Origin: Acidobacteriota bacterium
GTDB taxonomy: Bacteria; Acidobacteriota; Terriglobia; Acidiferrales; UBA7541
Assembly (NCBI GenBank): GCA_003224135.1
Contig: QHYO01000466.1
Coordinates: forward strand, 1 to 10,993
Direction: 5' to 3'
DNA length: 10,993 nucleotides
Under the pieces are notes generated by a model, which was not told the DNA's origin, searched no databases, and was given only the letters and a program-made list of their open reading frames with translations. Shown in pieces: positions 6,668 to 10,993 of the stretch. The stretch's first letter is position 1. The number at the start of each line of letters is the position of its first letter. Both the position numbers and the translations under genes were made by a program.

Positions 6668-6789
6668 TCCCGAACTTGACGGAGTTCGCGGAAAAACTTG
6701 GATTCACCGCCGTGCTCGTCCCATTCGTGCTTGCGGGACTGGTGTCGACTCAATCGGTTGCGCAGTGGTTTGACGAACGAAATCCGTAG
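6664..6789 (+). CDS. Small single-span membrane protein between virB4 and virB9
   Basis: A 41-codon frame begins at the ATG that overlaps the virB4 TGA (ATGA), and ends with TAG 33 bases before virB9. The product has a short amphipathic N-terminus (MIPNLTEFAEKLGF), one hydrophobic helix (about 15-31, TAVLVPFVLAGLV), and a polar acidic tail ending in DERNP. There is no lipobox Cys, so it is not a VirB7 lipoprotein. The start-stop overlap and its place in the operon argue that it is translated. It may be a minor subunit or partner of the VirB4/B9 region. I recognise no family and its size limits confidence. Confidence 0.5.
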   Translation: MIPNLTEFAEKLGFTAVLVPFVLAGLVSTQSVAQWFDERNP

Positions 6790-6822
6790 AAAAAAATCCA
6801 ATCCCAGCAAGGAGAAATCCCG

Positions 6823-7665
6823 ATGAAGTCTCTTTCTTCAAACGACGTGAGGAGTCAATTTCTAAGGGCCTGCATTTTGTTTGCTGCCCTTGCTTTCGGT
6901 TCTCTATCGCAAGCATTTGCCGAAGCGGACCGAGCGCGCGTCGTCAAATATGGAAAGGAAGATATTGTCTCCGTCCATGCCGAGCTTCATTTTTCGACGC
7001 TCATCGTTCTGCCCGACGAGGAAGAGATACTCGACTTCACGACCGGCGACCGGGAATTCTGGATCATCAATGGCTCCCACAACCTGTGCTATGTCCATCC
7101 GGCGCAAGCCGGCATCCGCAGCAACCTCAATCTCATCACCGCCAGCGGCCACGTCTATTCGTTTCTCTTAACGGAGATCAGCAGCGATCCCCATGCGCAG
7201 CCAGATTTGAAGCTCTTCGTCGAGCCGAAGGAGGGCACGGCTTCGAACGGAACGCTTCGCGGCTACGTGAGGGCGGCTGATGCGGAAGCCTACAAAAAAG
7301 AAATTGACGCTGCTCACAACCAAGCCGCAGAGCAGGTTCGGGCCGCGCAAACACGGGCCGCCGATGAGGTCAGCCAGTTCCGTTCCACCTACCCGGCCAA
7401 ACTTCGGTTTGATTACGCGTTCGATATGAAGGCCGCGCGGGAACCCTTTCTCGTTTCCGCGATCTACCACGACGAGACCTTCACCTACATCCGCTGTGCC
7501 GCTCGGGAAAAGCCTTCGCTTTATGAAGTCAAGGATGGGAAGCCCAATCTCGTGTCCTTTCAACTCGAGAACGGCGTGTACATCGTGCCCAAAATCGTCG
7601 ATTCAGGCTATCTCGCCGTCGGCAAAAAGAAGCTGACGTTCAACCGTCAAGTTGCCGCGAAGTGA
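6823..7665 (+). CDS. virB9: T4SS outer-membrane core component, VirB9/TrbG family
   Basis: The 280-residue product has a signal peptide (cleavage about Ala33) and the VirB9/TrbG/CagX features: an N-terminal beta domain (about 40-140) with VVKYGKEDIVSVHAELHFST and the FTTGDREFWII, LNLITASGHVYSF patterns, and a C-terminal beta domain (about 190-278) with LRFDYAF, FTYIRC and NGVYIVPKIVDSGYLAVG. The two are joined by an Ala/Glu/Gln-rich helical linker (about 145-187). VirB9 forms the outer layer of the core complex with VirB10 and VirB7. AAGGAG (6809-6814) is 8 bases before the ATG. The stop is 10 bases before the virB10 GTG, whose ribosome site overlaps the virB9 end. The long helical linker is more prominent than I expect in plasmid VirB9 proteins. 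Confidence 0.93.
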   Translation: MKSLSSNDVRSQFLRACILFAALAFGSLSQAFAEADRARVVKYGKEDIVSVHAELHFSTLIVLPDEEEILDFTTGDREFWIINGSHNLCYVHPAQAGIRSNLNLITASGHVYSFLLTEISSDPHAQPDLKLFVEPKEGTASNGTLRGYVRAADAEAYKKEIDAAHNQAAEQVRAAQTRAADEVSQFRSTYPAKLRFDYAFDMKAAREPFLVSAIYHDETFTYIRCAAREKPSLYEVKDGKPNLVSFQLENGVYIVPKIVDSGYLAVGKKKLTFNRQVAAK

Positions 7666-7675
7666 GGGAGGACTC

Positions 7676-8850
7676 GTGACGTCACCATCGCCTGTTCAGG
7701 ACAAAGCGCCGAAACCTCCCGGATTGCTTCCCAAGAACGTGCAGTCCTGGCTTCTCGCCGGTCTCGCCGTTCTCATGGTCGTCATCATGTGGCTCACCGG
7801 AGGAAAGAAACCTGCTACGCCTTCGCGCGCCATGCCCGCCGCTCCAGCGGTTCAGGCGCCGCTCGAAGTGAATGAAGCCAAGATCGTCGAGCTGCAGAAT
7901 CGCATTCAGCAGCTGCAGCGCGAGCAGATCGTGGCGCAGAATGCACTCGCGCAGCAGGGCCATATTCTCGGAGCGGCAACTCAAGACCCAAGCGAAAAAA
8001 GCGCACCTACCTCTCGTTATTCTCGTCGAACGTCGCTCTGACCTACCGCAGATCTCCGCAGACGGCCCAGGCGCATGAGAGCGAAACAGGCGCTCCGCCA
8101 TCCAGCGGACAGGAACCCAGCGCCGCACAACTCGCCGAACTCGTGAAGTCCCTCCCGCCGCAAGTCCAGGCACCCGTTCAGGCTCCCAGTCTCACGCAGC
8201 ACAAGGACTCCGCTGCGGTAAGCGACCGAAAGGAGGAAACCAAGAGCCTTGCCGCCGCGACAGGCAAGACCTACGTCCTGTTTGAAGGAACCGTACTTGA
8301 AACCGTATTGATCAACCGCCTCGACGGGCAGATGGCCGGTCCCATCGAGTGTTTACTGTCGAACGATGTTTATTCCCACGACCGCCAACATCTTCTTATT
8401 CCCGCAGGCTCGAAACTTCTCGGTGAGACCCGGAAGGTCGAGAGCCTTGGGCAGAGCCGCTTGGCGGTTTCCTTCCATCGCCTGCTCATGCCAGACGGCT
8501 ACTCCGTGAGCCTCGATCATTTTCAGGGCTTGAACCAGGTCGGAGACGCTGGTCTCCGCGATCAGGTCAACAATCACTATCTCCGCATCTTTGGCGCTTC
8601 GCTCGCCATTGGCGCCATTGGAGCTGTGGCCGAAGGCGGAACCTCCGGTACTTTGACCGCGTCCGGCGGAGATCTCATGCGCCAGGGATTTGCGCAAAGC
8701 ACCGCGCAGTCCTCGGCGCAGATCCTCGACCGTTTTCTCAACATTCTTCCGACCATCACCATCCGCGAGGGGCACCGGATCAAAATCTATCTGTCGGGCG
8801 ACCTCGCGCTGCCCGACTACGCGAATCACACCATGCCGTCCAATCTGTAG
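7676..8850 (+). pseudogene. virB10: T4SS core protein VirB10/TrbI, frame broken by one base at an A6 run
   Basis: Two adjacent frames make one VirB10/TrbI protein. The first (from GTG 7676, with GGAGG just 4 bases upstream) has a cytoplasmic tail, a single inner-membrane helix (25-40), a Pro/Ala-rich linker and a coiled coil (about 65-95). It then runs into ATQDPSEK and a stop at 8041. The second frame contains RKKRTYLSLFSSNVALTYR followed by the periplasmic beta-barrel domain (FEGTVLETVLINRLDG, HLLIPAGSKLLGETR, LDHFQGLNQVGD, then the transmembrane antenna region) and stops at 8850. One extra A in the A6 run at 7995-8000 joins them as DPSEKKRTYLSLFSSNVALT, giving about 391 residues, normal for the family. 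VirB10 links inner and outer membranes and senses ATPase activity. As written it is disrupted; transcriptional or ribosomal slippage or a sequencing error are alternatives. Both parts are otherwise well preserved. Confidence 0.85.
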
Positions 8851-8872
8851 AGGGAAAGAAAGGAAAAAGACC

Positions 8873-9691
8873 GTGCGAAAGAAAATTCTGATTTGCTTGC
8901 TCGCGACCAGTCTATGCGTCGGCGCCGCCTCCGCGCAATTCGGGGGGGTCGTCTATGACCCGACAAACTACTCGAATGCCTTGTTGCGTTACTTCCAGCT
9001 GCAGCAGCAACTCGTTCAGCTGCGCAACAGTTACGCGCAACTCGTTTCCCAATACAACCTGGCTCTGCAGATGTCCAGGAACCTAGAGAACATGCCGGCT
9101 CGCTATCGCGCGCAATTCTCGCAATGGCGGAACGGCACGGCGATCGACACCTACACCAATACCGGGGGCTGGATCAGCGGTGCGAACTTCGGTCAGCCGG
9201 ACACCGTTCTTGCTGGTTACCGACAGGCTACGACGCAGCTGGGCACTTACGATGCGAAGGCCCTCTCGAGCATGAACGCCGATGAACTTGCTCGTGTGAA
9301 GTCGCAGTATGCCTCCGTCGAGCTCGCGGACGGCGCCAATACCACGGCTCTCGCGACCATCGGCTCCATCCGCGGAAATGCCCAGACTCTCGAGACGCAG
9401 ATCAACAACCTCGAACGGGATTCGCTTTCCGACGATCCCAATCTGAATACGGAAGTTTCCGTCCTTAACAAGATCAACGCGACGAATGTACTGACTCTGC
9501 GTTCGATACAGGATTCCAACAAACTTCTCGCTTCGCTGCTCGAACAGCAGACCGTCGCTGCCAAGCAGCAGCGCGAGCTGACCACCAACGCCATCAACGC
9601 CGATATCAGCCGGCGCTCGAGCCTTCTCGGAAATATGAACCAGGTGACCGGCACTTTGACTGATTCGCTAGAGAACTTCCGCATGCGGTAG
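8873..9691 (+). CDS. virB5: T4SS minor pilus / periplasmic protein, VirB5/TrbJ family
   Basis: Start is GTG at 8873, with AAAGGA 8 bases upstream; longer in-frame versions cross the virB10 stop region and lack a ribosome site. The 272-residue product has a signal peptide (MRKKILI, hydrophobic core, Ala-Ser-Ala before Gln22), then FGGVVYDPTNYSNAL, the usual start of TrbJ. The rest is long helices rich in Gln, Leu and Asn with coiled-coil character (YFQLQQQLVQLRNSYAQLVS and TLETQINNLERDS to the end). TrbJ/VirB5 proteins act in the periplasm and at the pilus tip, helping adhesion and mating pair formation. A Cys in the signal sequence is not in a lipobox. It is 22 bases after virB10 and 39 before virB6. 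Confidence 0.88.
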   Translation: MRKKILICLLATSLCVGAASAQFGGVVYDPTNYSNALLRYFQLQQQLVQLRNSYAQLVSQYNLALQMSRNLENMPARYRAQFSQWRNGTAIDTYTNTGGWISGANFGQPDTVLAGYRQATTQLGTYDAKALSSMNADELARVKSQYASVELADGANTTALATIGSIRGNAQTLETQINNLERDSLSDDPNLNTEVSVLNKINATNVLTLRSIQDSNKLLASLLEQQTVAAKQQRELTTNAINADISRRSSLLGNMNQVTGTLTDSLENFRMR

Positions 9692-9730
9692 TTGGCACGC
9701 TCAATTCACCGTTGAAGGAGCCGAGCCCAA

Positions 9731-10585
9731 ATGCAAACCGATTTCCTGCAGTTCCTGTATCAGGCGATCAACAATCTTCTGACACAGAACCTCGGCTTCT
9801 TCGATGCCATGGGCCAGAACCTGTTTCGAATGTTCGCCACCATCTTGATTGCCTGGTACGGGATCAAGTCCGCGCTCGCAGCGGCAGGAGGAAAACACTA
9901 CTTCCATTTCGACAACTTTGCGGGCCTGCTCCTCACGATCTCCTTCGGCTTCGCCATGGTCAATTACTACAGCATCCCCATTCCTGGAATCGGTGTCAGT
10001 TTCCACAATCTGATCACGGACGAAGCGCAATTCCTTGCCAACCGCATCAACCAGGCCGAGCTGCAAACCATCGTCGACCGCATCGGGGATTTTGAAGCGC
10101 GCATCGACGCACCGGGCGTCACCGACTTCCTCGGCATGGCGATCTACGTGGTCGTCATCCTTCTGCTGGCCGCCGCGCAGGCGATCTCTATCGTGGTCAT
10201 CGCATACGGTTTCATTGCCACCGCCGTCTGCGTACTTGTCGGTCCCATCTTCGTTCCCTTTTTCATTGTTCCGAAGCTCGAATGGCTTTTCTGGGGTTGG
10301 CTGCGCTGTTTTCTCCAATACGCCTTCTACGAAGTCATCGCCGTGGCAGTCGTCTACATCATCGGCAACCTTATTATTGGCGTCCCTACGCTGCAGGGCA
10401 CCGGAACGATCTCCACCCTCCAGCTCATCGGCTGGTTTCCCGACCTGCTGATTACGTTCGTCGCTTCAATTTATGTCTTGTTGAAAGTGCCGGCCCTCAC
10501 CAATCACATTTTCAGCGGCACCGCCGGCGGTACCTCCACCGGAATTCTCGAAGCGCCCGCCGCGGCAATGGCCAAGGAGCTCTGA
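9731..10585 (+). CDS. virB6: T4SS polytopic inner-membrane channel protein, VirB6/TrbL family
   Basis: The 284-residue product is strongly hydrophobic with several predicted membrane spans: about 33-50, 64-84, 135-157, 158-185, then further segments around 195-222 and 240-262, and a large polar loop between 85 and 130 that includes an ANRINQAE patch. This layout and length match VirB6/TrbL, the inner-membrane component that contributes to the substrate path and pilus base. Start is ATG 9731; AAGGAG (9715-9720) is 10 bases upstream. The stop overlaps the virB8 ATG by one base (TGATG), and AAGGAG for virB8 lies inside the virB6 tail. No signal peptide is apparent, as usual for the family. Confidence 0.87.
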   Translation: MQTDFLQFLYQAINNLLTQNLGFFDAMGQNLFRMFATILIAWYGIKSALAAAGGKHYFHFDNFAGLLLTISFGFAMVNYYSIPIPGIGVSFHNLITDEAQFLANRINQAELQTIVDRIGDFEARIDAPGVTDFLGMAIYVVVILLLAAAQAISIVVIAYGFIATAVCVLVGPIFVPFFIVPKLEWLFWGWLRCFLQYAFYEVIAVAVVYIIGNLIIGVPTLQGTGTISTLQLIGWFPDLLITFVASIYVLLKVPALTNHIFSGTAGGTSTGILEAPAAAMAKEL

Positions 10586-10993
10586 TGGACCGCGATGCTT
10601 CCTTTCACGACGCCAAGCGTCTTTATCTTGAATCCTACGGTGACCCGATGGTGACCAATACGTACCTCAAGATAGCTCTGGTCCTCCTTGCGCTCGTTTG
10701 CGTCGCGCTGGCCCTCGTCGATCTGCGAACCATCCGCACATTCGAAAACTTCAGACCGCTCGTCATTCGCATCGACGATCTCGGCCGCGCGGAAGCGATC
10801 AACTACCACAACTTCGAGTACAAGCCGCAGGACGCCGAGGCCAAATACTTTATTTCGCAGTTCACGAGGCTCTACTACCGGCGCAACCGGCACACCATCC
10901 AGGACGATTTCGCGAAGTCGCTCTATTTCCTCGACGGCAAACTCGTCAGCGGCATCCTCGACGGCTACCGTAAGGACGACATCATCCGGAAAT
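10585..10993 (+). CDS. virB8: T4SS inner-membrane scaffold, VirB8/TrbF family (3' end cut by window)
   Basis: 136 codons of this gene are present before the right edge. The product has a short cytoplasmic N-terminus (MDRDASFHDAKRLYLESYGD), one membrane helix (about 28-46), and the start of the periplasmic alpha/beta domain (FRPLVIRIDDLGRAEAINYH, then a helix with DAEAKYFISQFTRLYYRRNR), all as in VirB8/TrbF. VirB8 dimers stand in the periplasm and contact VirB9, VirB10 and VirB5. Start ATG overlaps the virB6 stop, and AAGGAG sits 5 bases before it. The C-terminal part of the domain is not visible. Confidence 0.87.
   Translation, partial: MDRDASFHDAKRLYLESYGDPMVTNTYLKIALVLLALVCVALALVDLRTIRTFENFRPLVIRIDDLGRAEAINYHNFEYKPQDAEAKYFISQFTRLYYRRNRHTIQDDFAKSLYFLDGKLVSGILDGYRKDDIIRK

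Noticed and set aside
3147..6760. An identical 14-base string (GACTCAATCGGTTG) at 3147-3160 and 6747-6760, in both cases reading Thr-Gln-Ser-Val
   Set aside because: One 14-base match in an 11 kb window is close to chance expectation, and the flanking sequences do not match; not called as a repeat.
9701..10318. A 205-codon minus-strand frame opposite virB6
   Set aside because: Rich in Asp, Glu and Val because it mirrors hydrophobic codons of VirB6; no independent evidence of coding.

Overview
The window joins two kinds of DNA. The left third (about 1-2300) is a bacterial accessory or chromosomal stretch read on the minus strand. The right two thirds (about 3600 to the end) is a tightly packed plus-strand operon for a conjugation-type type IV secretion system (T4SS, VirB/Trb family). 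GC is moderately high, and the mix of genes (an S41 peptidase with a signal peptide, a MerR regulator paired with a His-rich periplasmic metal-type protein, and a VirB cluster in C-D-E-G-I-J-L-F order in trb terms) resembles what I know of Acidobacteriota. This assignment is an inference from overall character and is not proven by any marker gene here.

Minus strand, right to left: a decayed ankyrin-repeat gene (about 2160-1854) broken by a frameshift; a MerR-family regulator (1800 or 1785 down to 1234) with an inverted repeat over its start; a secreted His-rich protein (1246-647) that overlaps the regulator by 13 bases; and the N-terminal 165 codons of a secreted S41-peptidase-like protein (495 down to the window edge).

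Plus strand, left to right: a 245-residue sigma-factor-like protein (2333-3070); a short apparent relic reading frame (3100-3303); a 300-base leader with no gene; then virB2/trbC, virB3/trbD, virB4/trbE, a 41-codon membrane peptide gene, virB9/trbG, virB10/trbI (broken by a one-base frameshift in an A6 run), virB5/trbJ, virB6/trbL and the start of virB8/trbF, which runs off the right edge. Start and stop codons overlap at virB3/virB4, virB4/small ORF and virB6/virB8, and no other gap between the operon's genes exceeds about 40 bases. This fits one transcript and translational coupling.

Together the T4SS genes would supply the pilin (B2), its minor pilus partner (B5), the inner-membrane platform (B3, B6, B8), the assembly ATPase (B4) and the envelope-spanning core (B9, B10). 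VirB11, VirD4 coupling protein, relaxase, VirB1 and a recognisable VirB7 lipoprotein are not in the window; some may lie beyond the right edge. I see no rRNA, tRNA, CRISPR array, insertion sequence or clear rho-independent terminator. Three reading frames are broken by small indels, so either part of this element is decaying or the assembly carries indel errors.
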